A DNA stretch of 64,000 bases from Firm-04 sp964392175 (GTDB lineage Bacteria > Bacillota > Clostridia > Oscillospirales > Ruminococcaceae), in NCBI GenBank assembly GCA_964392175.1, contig CAYMOJ010000006.1, positions 1 to 64,000 on the forward strand, in the 5' to 3' direction. The notes under the pieces are model-generated. The model was given only the letters and a program-made list of their open reading frames with translations. It did not search any database and was not told the origin of the DNA. The position numbers and the translations under genes were made by a program. The first letter of the stretch is position 1. Every line of letters begins with the position of its first letter. Shown one piece after another: positions 9,086 through 18,035 of the stretch.

Positions 9086-9450
9086 TGTACATCCTCCTCA
9101 ATCAGCAGATGAGAGATATCGACCTGCTCACCGTCTGCCCAAAGGCGCTCCAGCTGATACTCTGCACGGGTATCCTCATAAAATACATGAACCACGATAT
9201 CAGCATAGTCCAGCACGATCCAATTGGCACTACGATAGCCCTCGGTGCTTTTTGGCTCAACGCCACACTGCGAAAGCTCGTACTCTACCTCCCCAGCCAG
9301 TGCTTTCACCTGTGTAGTACTCGTACCGGTCGCAATGACAAAATAGTCTGCGATGATCGTCAGGTTGGTAATACCGATCACACGGATGTCCTTTGCCTTT
9401 TTCTTGTCCAACGTCTGTACAATCTTTTTCAATTTTTCCTGTGTTGTCAT
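9082..9450 (-). CDS. rsfS: Ribosomal silencing factor RsfS (Iojap/DUF143)
   Basis: 122-residue protein of the RsfS family, which binds L14 on the large subunit and blocks subunit joining under starvation. Family hallmarks are IADYFVIATGTSTTQVKALA in the first half and YRSANWIVLDYADIVVHVF followed by YQLERLWADG in the second. The ATG at 9450 has GGAGGAACCT directly upstream. An in-frame extension to 9495 lacks a ribosome site. It lies in the order nadD-yqeK-rsfS that is usual in Firmicutes. Confidence 0.93.
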   Translation of the reverse strand: MTTQEKLKKIVQTLDKKKAKDIRVIGITNLTIIADYFVIATGTSTTQVKALAGEVEYELSQCGVEPKSTEGYRSANWIVLDYADIVVHVFYEDTRAEYQLERLWADGEQVDISHLLIEEDVQ

Positions 9451-9545
9451 AGGTTCCTCCTTTGGTGAACAAACGCTACATTCAGATATCTGCAACGCAG
9501 ATTTTAAAACATCCTATTGATTTGTTGCAGCAAACGGCAACAATG

Positions 9546-10151
9546 TTATTTACTTTCCGATTGTGTTCTTGCGGCAATGCGCCGCAGATAGTAATTATAA
9601 GCTTCTGCAGTACAGACCGGCAACGGCGTGCCTTTTTTCAGCACACTTTCTATCGAAAAGGATACGCCTGCAAGCATCGCCTTATGCAGATCGGAAAAAG
9701 CCAATTTACGAATACGTTCTACGTCACGATAGCTACGGTCTGCTGAAATGAGATCTGCCATATAAACGATCTCTTCCAATGTTGTCATATTGGCACGTCC
9801 CACGGTATGCCATCTTGCGGCACCAAGCACCTCGCGGTTCTCAATGCCCAGCTCATACTGCATATATGAAGCGGCGGCGATACCGTGCCACACAGGTCTG
9901 CAAAACCATTCCACATCTTCCACCGGAAAGCTTCCACTACGCATGAGTGCTTCCTGTTCCTCCGGTGATAGCTCCTTGCAGCAATCATGCAGCAGCCCGG
10001 CAAGATACGCCCAATCAGGATCTGCGTGCCAACGTACTGCCAGCTCTCGTGCGGAATTTGCCACATTTACCGAATGGGTAAACCGTTTCTTGGAGAGTCT
10101 TGCACGCAACAATACGATATAGCTTTGAAATTGTGTCGATAACTGCTCCAT
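9546..10151 (-). CDS. yqeK: YqeK-type HD-domain hydrolase, likely Ap4A hydrolase
   Basis: 201-residue HD-domain protein. Metal-binding residues are visible as FTHSVNVANSA (His), AGLLHDCCKEL (HD), a His in PVWHGIAAASYM, and a further His in ARWHTVGRANMT. YqeK enzymes split diadenosine tetraphosphate symmetrically and are commonly next to nadD, as here. The ATG at 10151 is preceded by AAGGAGGCGATCGT. An in-frame extension upstream lacks such a site. The activity is assigned from family and position, not shown by the sequence alone. Confidence 0.88.
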   Translation of the reverse strand: MEQLSTQFQSYIVLLRARLSKKRFTHSVNVANSARELAVRWHADPDWAYLAGLLHDCCKELSPEEQEALMRSGSFPVEDVEWFCRPVWHGIAAASYMQYELGIENREVLGAARWHTVGRANMTTLEEIVYMADLISADRSYRDVERIRKLAFSDLHKAMLAGVSFSIESVLKKGTPLPVCTAEAYNYYLRRIAARTQSESK

Positions 10152-10174
10152 ACGATCGCCTCCTTCTAAAGATA

Positions 10175-10792
10175 TCATTGACGGTACAACCCGTGTATAC
10201 CCATATATTGTACTACATTTTCGGGCAAAAGGCAAGAGCAACTTTCATTCTTTTTCATTTTCTCACGAATTTGCGTAGAAGAAATGGGCAATGCCACAAC
10301 AGGCAGCACAAAAATATCCGCAGAACTGCCACTGCTTTGCATCTGCTGTTGCAACTGTGCGGCCTTTTGACGCAATTGCGCCACATCACCATGCTGCCGA
10401 GACACCGCACAGATTGCCGCCATCTCCAGAATATCCATCCAGCGATGCCAACGGTCAAAGGTCAGCAACATATCACTGCCAATCATGAGTGTCCATTCCA
10501 CATTGGGGTACTGCGCTTTTAGGTATGTAAGTGTTTCTACGGTGTAGGATTTCCCGTGCTTCCGAATCTCATAATCCGATACCGCAAGCCAATCATATTT
10601 GCTTGCCGCAAGCTTACACATAGCATATCGATGTTCAGCATCCACATAGGCGGCAGAGGATTTATGCGGCGCAGTGCCTGTGGGCATCAGCAGTACATGG
10701 TCTAGCGCACAGGCTACTTTTACGGACTCTACCAGATGCAGATGCCCGTTATGGATCGGATTGAAACTGCCGCCGAACAACCCCACGCGCAT
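10175..10792 (-). CDS. nadD: Nicotinate-nucleotide adenylyltransferase
   Basis: Converts nicotinate mononucleotide and ATP to deamido-NAD in NAD synthesis. The 205-residue protein begins MRVGLFGGSFNPIHNGHLHL, the nucleotidyltransferase GxFxPxHxGH motif. MPTGTAPHKS follows, and the ISSTQIREKMK motif (ALPISSTQIREK) lies near the C-terminus. The start at 10792 directly abuts the yhbY stop, so the two are probably translated together. Confidence 0.96.
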   Translation of the reverse strand: MRVGLFGGSFNPIHNGHLHLVESVKVACALDHVLLMPTGTAPHKSSAAYVDAEHRYAMCKLAASKYDWLAVSDYEIRKHGKSYTVETLTYLKAQYPNVEWTLMIGSDMLLTFDRWHRWMDILEMAAICAVSRQHGDVAQLRQKAAQLQQQMQSSGSSADIFVLPVVALPISSTQIREKMKKNESCSCLLPENVVQYMGIHGLYRQ

Positions 10793-11107
10793 TTATTTTT
10801 TTCCCTTGCCACTTGCGGGAAGCAGCTCGATAACGGGCTGTTTGGGATTGGGTTTATACAGCACAAAGCGGCTACCGATAACGCACACCACATCGGCTTC
10901 CACAGCAGCTGCAATTTCCTCAGCGGCTTCTCTGGCAGAATACTCCGCATTTTCCAGCACGCGCAACTTGATCAGCTCCCTAGCGCGCAGTGCATCTTTG
11001 ATCTGTTGCAGCATCGCTTCTCCGATACCGCCCTTGCCAACCTGAAAAATCGTTTCCATTGCATTTGCCAGACCGCGCAATTGTGCACGTTGCTTACTTG
11101 TTAACAT
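10793..11107 (-). CDS. yhbY: RNA-binding CRM-domain protein YhbY
   Basis: 104-residue single CRM-domain protein. It starts MLTSKQRAQLRGLAN and carries the GKGGIGEAMLQQI loop (the GxxG RNA-binding motif region) and a VIGSRFVLYKP strand. The family associates with pre-50S ribosomal particles. GAGGG precedes the ATG at 11107. It lies between rdgB and nadD, a common clostridial arrangement. Confidence 0.92.
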   Translation of the reverse strand: MLTSKQRAQLRGLANAMETIFQVGKGGIGEAMLQQIKDALRARELIKLRVLENAEYSAREAAEEIAAAVEADVVCVIGSRFVLYKPNPKQPVIELLPASGKGKK

Positions 11108-11120
11108 GATTTTGCCCTCC

Positions 11121-11723
11121 TCAAAGATTTTGCTGCATCAGCAATGCCATGACCTGCTCCAAGGCACGCTTGCGGTGGCTAACAGCATTTTTCTCATCGG
11201 CTGTAAACTCTGCAAAGCTGCGCCCGTCGATTTCAAACACAGGATCATAGCCAAAACCGTTTTCGCCATGGGGCGCATAACCGATCTCGCCCTCTACTTT
11301 GCCTTCCACGACATATTTTGTCCCATCCGGTGTGATCAGACACATGGCACACGCAAAATGCGCACCCCGATGATTCTTTGGCACATTCTTCATCAGAGAA
11401 AGCAGTTTTTCGCAGCGTTGTACATCCGTGGCGTCCTCCCCTGCAAATCGGTGCGAATACACACCGGGTGCACCATCAAGAGCATCCACACAAAGTCCAC
11501 TGTCATCGGCTAACACATAGCATTTTGCATTGTTTGCTGATTGACGATCAAAAATTGCCTGCGCCTTTATCACGGCATTTTCGATAAAAGTCATGCCGTT
11601 TTCTTCCACTGCAAGATCCGTGCCTGTCTCATGCTGTCCGCAGACTGTCAGCGCAGTATCGCCTAACATCTCGCGAATTTCACGGAGTTTGTTCTGATTA
11701 TTCGTTGCCAGAATCAACTGCAT
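11121..11723 (-). CDS. rdgB: XTP/dITP diphosphatase (RdgB/HAM1)
   Basis: Removes non-canonical purine nucleoside triphosphates (XTP, dITP). The 200-residue protein starts MQLILATNNQNKLREI (the SxNxxK phosphate-binding motif, with N). VLADDSGLCVDALDGAPGVY and GENGFGYDPVF are the family catalytic and base-selection segments, and AVSHRKRAL is near the end. The ATG at 11723 lies 9 bp after GGAGG. A closer ATG directly abuts that site and is less likely. The first 26 bp overlap the 3' end of ftsY, suggesting coupling. Confidence 0.95.
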   Translation of the reverse strand: MQLILATNNQNKLREIREMLGDTALTVCGQHETGTDLAVEENGMTFIENAVIKAQAIFDRQSANNAKCYVLADDSGLCVDALDGAPGVYSHRFAGEDATDVQRCEKLLSLMKNVPKNHRGAHFACAMCLITPDGTKYVVEGKVEGEIGYAPHGENGFGYDPVFEIDGRSFAEFTADEKNAVSHRKRALEQVMALLMQQNL

Positions 11724-12666
11724 TTTCTCCATCCTCCTGTTCGATATCGCCAGTTGCCTCGCGGTCAAACAACGCCTCTACAAAATCCTGAGAAGAAAAC
11801 GCCTGCAAATCATCAATTGATTCGCCCACGCCTATGAGTTTCACAGGAATCTTCAGTTCATTGCAGATAGAAATCACAATGCCGCCCTTTGCAGTACCAT
11901 CAAGCTTTGTCAGCACAATGCCTGTGATGGGCGCAACCTCTTGAAATAATCTTGCCTGATTGACAGCATTCTGCCCTGTGGTAGCATCCAGCACAAGCAG
12001 ACATTCCCGCGCACAGCCTTCTGCCTCACGATCAATCACACGATTGATCTTTGCAAGCTCCTGCATCAAGTTTTTCTTGTTGTGCAATCTGCCGGCAGTA
12101 TCACAAATTACCACATCACAACCTCTCGCTTTTGCCGCAACCACTGCATCATAGACCACGGCGGCGGGATCGCTGCCCTCGGCATGACGCACCAAAGATA
12201 CCCCTGCACGATCTGTCCATACTGCAAGCTGGTCGATGGCGGCGGCACGGAAGGTATCGGCGGCGGCAACCAAAACCTGCTTGCCCTCGTTTTTCAGTTG
12301 ATTACACAACTTTCCGATGGTAGTTGTCTTGCCTGCACCGTTCACACCGATCACCAAAATGACCGACGGCTTGGTGGAAAGGTCAAGGGGCGTATCCTCA
12401 CCCATCATCTCAGCAACGATCTCCTGAATCAGCCCCATGATATCATTGGGATCGGTAATGCCGCGCTCCTTCACACGGTCACGGAGCGCATCACAAATCT
12501 GCATGGCTGTCTCGGCACCCATATCGCCCATGATCATGGTTTCTTCCAGCTGTTCGAACAGTTCTTCATCGATTTTCGTAAACGAATGCAACAGACGGCG
12601 CATACCCTTGATGACGCTATCTCGGGTTTTTCGCAATCCATCACGAATCTTTGCAAATAAGCCCAT
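11698..12666 (-). CDS. ftsY: Signal recognition particle receptor FtsY
   Basis: GTPase docking SRP-ribosome complexes at the membrane. The 322-residue protein has an N-domain of helices followed by the G-domain, with P-loop GVNGAGKTTTIGKL (around residue 120), VAADTFRAAAIDQL, CDTAGR and TKLDGTAKGG. The long acidic A-domain of enterobacterial FtsY is absent, as usual in Firmicutes, while the C-terminus is acidic instead (IEQEDGENAVDSGNE). AAAGGAG precedes the ATG at 12666. It follows smc, the standard Firmicutes order. Confidence 0.96.
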   Translation of the reverse strand: MGLFAKIRDGLRKTRDSVIKGMRRLLHSFTKIDEELFEQLEETMIMGDMGAETAMQICDALRDRVKERGITDPNDIMGLIQEIVAEMMGEDTPLDLSTKPSVILVIGVNGAGKTTTIGKLCNQLKNEGKQVLVAAADTFRAAAIDQLAVWTDRAGVSLVRHAEGSDPAAVVYDAVVAAKARGCDVVICDTAGRLHNKKNLMQELAKINRVIDREAEGCARECLLVLDATTGQNAVNQARLFQEVAPITGIVLTKLDGTAKGGIVISICNELKIPVKLIGVGESIDDLQAFSSQDFVEALFDREATGDIEQEDGENAVDSGNE

Positions 12667-12699
12667 AAATGGCTCCTTTCTTTGCAGCACATCAACACA

Positions 12700-15600
12700 T
12701 CAGGATTCTGTCATCGCCATACCATTCTGGTCAAGCCGTAATAATCGGGATACGCCGTCCTCCTGCATGGTCACGCCATACAGCACATTGGCTTCTTCCA
12801 TGGCACTGCGCCTGTGAGTGATGACCACAAACTGCGTATGGTCAATAAATTTTTGAAGATACTGCGCATATTTTCGCACATTCACTTCATCTAATGCGGC
12901 ATCGATTTCATCCAGAATGCAAAATGGTGCCGGTCGAAGCTTCAAAATTGCAAAATAGATACAGATCGCCACAAAGGACTGCTCTCCACCGGAAAGTGCG
13001 ATCAGGTTACGGATCACCTTGCCGGGTGGTGCAACGCTAATCTCAATACCCGATTCCAAAATATGATCAGGGTCAGTCAAAGCCAGTGACGCTGAGCCGC
13101 CACCAAACAACTCATGGAAGATCTCACTGAAATAGCGGTTGATGAGGTCAAAGCTTTCGCGGAAGATCCGGCACATATCCTCGGTAAGCTGCTCAATGAG
13201 ATGTTCCAGTTCACCTTTTGCCTGCTCGATATCCTTCATTTGCCCTGACAGGAAAGTATATCGCTCGGACACCTCACGATATTCATCAATGGCTGCCACA
13301 TTCACAGACCCAAGTGCACGAATGCGATTTTTGACAGCCGTCAGTGCTGTTTCCGTTTCCCGAAGATCGGTAATCGGCCGGGCGTAGGTTTCTGCCTCGG
13401 AACGAGTCATTTCGTAGGTTTCTTGCAAGCGAAACACCAAATCGTCGATTTCCTTTTGTGCGTTAGCAAGCCGCTCTTCGGCACGCGAACGTTCTCCCGA
13501 TTGCTTCTCTCTGGCATCACGCAACTCGTCTATCCCGTCGCGCAAAACACGCGTATAGCGTTCTTTTTCCTCGTGCAACGCACGCAAACGGCGGGTTTCC
13601 TCTTGAGAAGTGTCGATCTTTTTACGATTTTCCTGCTGCGTCAACAGCAATGTTTGCTTTTCGCGTTCCTTCTGCACGACAAATGTCTTTGCCTGCTTCA
13701 GTCGCTCCTCCAGATGCTGTCTCTGCTCCTCGGAAGCCTCCATAGACTGCGCCATCACAAGACGATTATGCTGCTCGGTTTCGATATCTTTCAGCAACTC
13801 TGCACGGCGCACTTTACCTACAGAAATCCGATCTGTGCAGGCAACGCGATCCTGCTCAATATCGCTGCGCTGCAAACGGCTTTCGCTACGCTGCGCTTCT
13901 CCTGTGGCAATCTCGGCATCCAATGCTGCAATACGAATTTTTGCCTCTTCACATATCGCCAGTAACTGATCTGCGCGCTGCTGCAAGCGCTCCACGCGCT
14001 GGGCATCCGTTTCCTGCATACGGGAGTCTGCTTCTGCGGTAGCTTGCAATTGCGCTAAAAGACGACGCTTTTCATTGAGCTGTTCATCGTTTTCAGAGAT
14101 CAATGCACGCACGCCTTCTGTATCTACCCTGAGCTTATCCCATTCCGCCTTGGCTTTTTCCGCCTCAATGCGCGCCGTTTGCTGCTCAGCTTCCAATTTT
14201 TTCAGATGAGCAGTAGCTTCCTCCATTTCATGCTTACGAGTGATCACACCAGCAGATCTTGCCGCTGAACCACCCGTAAACGAGCCGCCTGAATGGATCA
14301 CCTGACCATCCAAAGTAACGATGCGAAAGCGATATCCGAATTTTTTTGCGATGAGCGTAGCGGAGTCGATATCCTCTGCAACCGCAATACGCCCCAGCAG
14401 ACTTTCCATCACATTACGGTAACGCTCCTCAAATCCTACCAAGTCACAGGCAATGGCGACAAATCCGCTGATGCCGTTCAAATTCTCACGCAGCACACCT
14501 CCGCGAATGGTTGTCAGTGGCAAAAAGGTTGCTCTGCCGCCATGGATCTCTTTCAAATAGCGGATGCAGCGTTTGGCGGCATCTTCATTTTCCACTACCA
14601 GATTCTGCAAAGCACCGCCCAGAGCTGTTTCAATGGCGTTACCGTACCGCGGCTCCACGGTGATCAGCTGTGCCACCGTACCGTACACGCCGCCCAATCT
14701 GCCACCGCCTGCGATCTTTAACACCTGACGCACGCTGCCTGCATAGCCCTCCATATTCTGCTCCAGATCATGCAAAATGCGCTGCTTCTGCTGCACTTGC
14801 CGATACTCTGCGTTCAATTCGGTCAATGCATCTACCGTCTGCTGATATTTCTGCTCCTTGCCTGTAGCCAAGCGATGAAAGCCCTCGGCGCGGTTCAACA
14901 ATTCAGTACGCTTTTCCTCCAACGCGCCGCACTCCTGCTGTAAAGTCCGCTCTTTGGAAGCATACTGCTGCAAACGCTCGGCAAGGCTTATAGATTCTTC
15001 CTTTGCCTTACGCACTTGTTCTGAGGCATCACGATAGTCATTTTCTGCGGTTTGCAGGCGTACACGTTGTTCACTTTGCTGCAAAACAAGCCGACTCAGT
15101 GCATCATCCTGCACTCGTGCTTTCGTATCTGCTGACGCTGCCTGCTGCTCTGCCTTAGCAAGTGCTTCGGCTGCGGATTCCAATTCTGCTTCCAGCTGCT
15201 CCTGCCTTGCCAACAAATCAGTCAGATACGCGTCCTGCTCGGCAATTTTTTGCTCCCATGTAGACGCGGAAAGCGACAAAGCGCGAAGCTGTTCTCGGCA
15301 ATCATCCATCGTTTCGGTGCTATGACGGATCTCATTATCGCAGACGGCTATACCCGCAATCAGATTCGCATTTTCCTGCTCTGCATTGACCACCAATGTT
15401 TGCAGCGTTTCAATATCCACAGTTGCTTGCTGCATATCACGATAGGCAAGCTGCAATTTTTCTTCCTCACGGGCAATATCGCTTTGTAGATTCTCATACT
15501 CTGCCGTAAGCTGCAAGCAACGGTCAGCAAGGCTCTGCATCTGCGCGGAGAGCACTGTCAGGCGGTAATTCCACACGGAAATTTCCAACTGCTTACGCTC

Positions 15601-16260
15601 CTCAGCCAGCACCAAAAAGCGCTCCGCCTTTTCCGACTGCACTTTCAGTGGTTCAATTCTGCCTTCCAGCTCCGCTGCAATATCGTTGATGCGCAACAGA
15701 TTCTCTTGTGCAGCGGCGAGCTTCCGCTCTGCCTCCTGCTTTTTATATCGAAACTTGGATACGCCGGCGGCTTCTTCAAAAATATCGCGACGTTCATTGG
15801 ATTTTGCACCCACGATTTCCGCAATGCGTCCCTGCCCAATAATGGCATAACCATCTCTGCCAAGCCCCGTATCCATAAACAACTCATTGACATCCTTTAA
15901 GCGGACATTTTTACCATTGATAAGATACTCGCTGTCTCCGTTACGATACAGCTTACGGGTCACGGCAACTTCATCCTCCGGGGCAGAAAGTGCATGGTCG
16001 CTGTTGTCTATAGTCAGCGTAACGGCTGCAAATCCAACTGGTTTGCGGGTAGATGTACCGGAAAAAATAACATCTTCCATGCTTTTTCCGCGCAATTCCT
16101 TCGTGGATTGCTCACCCAACACCCAACGCACCGCATCACCGATATTACTCTTGCCACTACCATTTGGGCCTACCACGGCAGTCATGCCCTCATCAAAGGT
16201 TAGCCGAATCTTATCGGGAAAAGACTTAAAGCCATGCAATTCCAACGATTTGAGGTACAT
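12700..16260 (-). CDS. smc: Chromosome segregation protein SMC
   Basis: Condensin ATPase of about 1186 residues. The N-terminal head starts MYLKSLELHGFKSF and contains Walker A GPNGSGKSNIGDAV. Two long coiled-coil arms (about 170-500 and 680-1010) surround a hinge (about 510-670, with GVYGTVAQLI and GRIAVAEDI). The C-terminal head has the LSGGEQSFVA signature and Walker B FCILDEIDAALDEVNV. The ATG at 16260 gives the family N-terminus. A GTG at 16272 is also in frame, but the AAGGAG lies only one base before it and 13 before the ATG, so the exact start is uncertain. It lies between rnc and ftsY. Confidence 0.97.
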   Translation of the reverse strand: MYLKSLELHGFKSFPDKIRLTFDEGMTAVVGPNGSGKSNIGDAVRWVLGEQSTKELRGKSMEDVIFSGTSTRKPVGFAAVTLTIDNSDHALSAPEDEVAVTRKLYRNGDSEYLINGKNVRLKDVNELFMDTGLGRDGYAIIGQGRIAEIVGAKSNERRDIFEEAAGVSKFRYKKQEAERKLAAAQENLLRINDIAAELEGRIEPLKVQSEKAERFLVLAEERKQLEISVWNYRLTVLSAQMQSLADRCLQLTAEYENLQSDIAREEEKLQLAYRDMQQATVDIETLQTLVVNAEQENANLIAGIAVCDNEIRHSTETMDDCREQLRALSLSASTWEQKIAEQDAYLTDLLARQEQLEAELESAAEALAKAEQQAASADTKARVQDDALSRLVLQQSEQRVRLQTAENDYRDASEQVRKAKEESISLAERLQQYASKERTLQQECGALEEKRTELLNRAEGFHRLATGKEQKYQQTVDALTELNAEYRQVQQKQRILHDLEQNMEGYAGSVRQVLKIAGGGRLGGVYGTVAQLITVEPRYGNAIETALGGALQNLVVENEDAAKRCIRYLKEIHGGRATFLPLTTIRGGVLRENLNGISGFVAIACDLVGFEERYRNVMESLLGRIAVAEDIDSATLIAKKFGYRFRIVTLDGQVIHSGGSFTGGSAARSAGVITRKHEMEEATAHLKKLEAEQQTARIEAEKAKAEWDKLRVDTEGVRALISENDEQLNEKRRLLAQLQATAEADSRMQETDAQRVERLQQRADQLLAICEEAKIRIAALDAEIATGEAQRSESRLQRSDIEQDRVACTDRISVGKVRRAELLKDIETEQHNRLVMAQSMEASEEQRQHLEERLKQAKTFVVQKEREKQTLLLTQQENRKKIDTSQEETRRLRALHEEKERYTRVLRDGIDELRDAREKQSGERSRAEERLANAQKEIDDLVFRLQETYEMTRSEAETYARPITDLRETETALTAVKNRIRALGSVNVAAIDEYREVSERYTFLSGQMKDIEQAKGELEHLIEQLTEDMCRIFRESFDLINRYFSEIFHELFGGGSASLALTDPDHILESGIEISVAPPGKVIRNLIALSGGEQSFVAICIYFAILKLRPAPFCILDEIDAALDEVNVRKYAQYLQKFIDHTQFVVITHRRSAMEEANVLYGVTMQEDGVSRLLRLDQNGMAMTES

Positions 16261-16293
16261 TTCTGCGTTCACGCTCCTTGTGTCCGCGGTGCA

Positions 16294-16992
16294 TCAAACC
16301 TCAGGAGTGACCCCCATCAGTGCCAATGCTTCCTTGGCAGCCATCTGCTCCGCAATTTTTTTACTCTTACCGGTACCCCTGCCAATCACATTAGAATTCA
16401 GGCGCACCTCCATATGGAAGGACTTTGCATGATCAGGGCCTTCCTCCCCCACCAGAACATATTGCACGTGTTCCTCCGGATTCCGTTGGATCACCTCTTG
16501 CAGCGCGGTTTTATAATCATAGAATGCCTCGGTGGTGCGATCAAAATGTTCAGGCAAAAAGCGCAGGATATGCGCCTTTGCAGGTTCCATGCCGCCATCC
16601 AAAAAGATCGCTGCGATGACCGCCTCAAAGGCATCGGCAAGAATCGAAGGACGATTTCTGCCACCCGATTGCTCCTCGCCATGCCCAAGCAGTAAAAACT
16701 CGCCCAATCCAATCCTCTGCGCCCAGCCATACAGTGAGCGCTCACACACCAAGGAGGCACGCAATTTGGTCAACTCCCCTTCCGGCAGATGGGTACAGTG
16801 GACAAAAATATGCTCGGAAACCACAATGGACAGCACGCTATCGCCCAAAAACTCTAATCGCTCATTACAACGAATCCGCTTGTGCTGTTCATGATGATAC
16901 GATGAATGACAGAGTGCTTCCGTTAACAAGACGGGATCTTGAAAATGATATCCGATGCGCTCTTCCAGCACAGTTTGCTCCAGATTTGCCAT
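16294..16992 (-). CDS. rnc: Ribonuclease III
   Basis: Cuts double-stranded RNA in rRNA and mRNA maturation. The 232-residue protein has the RNase III signature ERLEFLGDSVLSIVVSE with catalytic acidic residues. A second acidic site lies in LADAFEAVIAAIF. A C-terminal double-stranded RNA-binding domain begins at about residue 155 (YKTALQEVIQ ... GTGKSKKIAEQMAAKEAL). AAAGGAG precedes the ATG. Only 12 bp separate it from plsX; the acpP gene that commonly sits there is absent. Confidence 0.96.
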   Translation of the reverse strand: MANLEQTVLEERIGYHFQDPVLLTEALCHSSYHHEQHKRIRCNERLEFLGDSVLSIVVSEHIFVHCTHLPEGELTKLRASLVCERSLYGWAQRIGLGEFLLLGHGEEQSGGRNRPSILADAFEAVIAAIFLDGGMEPAKAHILRFLPEHFDRTTEAFYDYKTALQEVIQRNPEEHVQYVLVGEEGPDHAKSFHMEVRLNSNVIGRGTGKSKKIAEQMAAKEALALMGVTPEV

Positions 16993-17004
16993 AGTCTGCT
17001 CCTT

Positions 17005-18015
17005 TTAGCTTTCTGTCTGCTTGCTACGCAGCTTTTGTGCAGCAAGTGCTTCGGTAATGGTTTCTACAATCTGACCTTCCACACAAGTTTTCGCCTGGCG
17101 AATCGCATGGAACATCGCGCCTCCATCGGAGCTGCCATGCCCCTTAATCACGGGATATGCAATGCCCAACAGCACTGCACCGCCCACCTTTTTATAATCC
17201 ATGGAATCACGGAAAGCACGCAGCTTATTCATGATAAACAATGCGCCGATTTTTCCAAGCCCCGTAAACATCGCTTTCATTTTCTTCGCAAAAAACGATC
17301 CCAGTCCTTCGTACAACTTCAGCACAATATTGCCTGTAAAGCCATCGGTAACCAGCACCTGGCAATTGCCGGAGGGCACCTCTCTTGCCTCGATATTGCC
17401 ATAAAAATGCAGGTCAGAGTCCTTCAGCAGAGCATATGTCTGCTGTTCCAACGTTCTGCCCTTGCACTCCTCAGTGCCATTGTTAATCAGCCCAACTTTC
17501 GGCTCTTTGACTCCCATGACCTTTTCCATATACACGCTACCCATCATTGCAAACTGCAACAACATTTCCGGACGGCATTCTACATTTGCGCCTGCGTCCA
17601 TCAAAATGGCATGCCCGTTGGCTGTAGGCAATACCGGTGCCATAGCAGGTCGTTGAATCCCTTTGATTCTGCGAGTAAGCATGGTAGCACCAACCAACAG
17701 CGCACCTGAATTACCCGCAGACACAAAGGCATCGCCCTTTCCCTCACGCAAAGCCTTCAGCCCGATTGCCATAGAGGAATTTTCTTTCGTTTTCACAATA
17801 TCCGTAGGGGTATCATGCATGGTGATGACCTCCTCGGTATGCAAAATTTCGATGTTGTCCATCGCGTAGCCCTGCTCTTTGGCAATCGCGTTGATCTGTT
17901 TCTCATCTCCGCAAAGCACAACCTGCACGCCCAGTTCCTTGACGGCACGCACGGCACCTTCCAAAGGTGCAGCAGGAGCGTTATCGCCGCCCATTGCATC
18001 CACAATAATCCGCAT
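17005..18015 (-). CDS. plsX: Phosphate acyltransferase PlsX
   Basis: Makes acyl-phosphate from acyl-ACP at the start of Gram-positive phospholipid synthesis, acting at the membrane surface. The 336-residue protein begins MRIIVDAMGGDNAPAAPLEG and contains NSSMAIGLKALREGKGDAF, SAGNSGALLVGAT and LVTDGFTGNIVLKLYEGLG, all family hallmarks. AAAGGAG lies upstream of the ATG at 18015. An in-frame extension to 18039 would overlap trmFO and is not needed. It is co-directional with rnc and trmFO. Confidence 0.95.
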   Translation of the reverse strand: MRIIVDAMGGDNAPAAPLEGAVRAVKELGVQVVLCGDEKQINAIAKEQGYAMDNIEILHTEEVITMHDTPTDIVKTKENSSMAIGLKALREGKGDAFVSAGNSGALLVGATMLTRRIKGIQRPAMAPVLPTANGHAILMDAGANVECRPEMLLQFAMMGSVYMEKVMGVKEPKVGLINNGTEECKGRTLEQQTYALLKDSDLHFYGNIEAREVPSGNCQVLVTDGFTGNIVLKLYEGLGSFFAKKMKAMFTGLGKIGALFIMNKLRAFRDSMDYKKVGGAVLLGIAYPVIKGHGSSDGGAMFHAIRQAKTCVEGQIVETITEALAAQKLRSKQTES

Positions 18016-18035
18016 TGACTGATTCTCCTTTCCCA

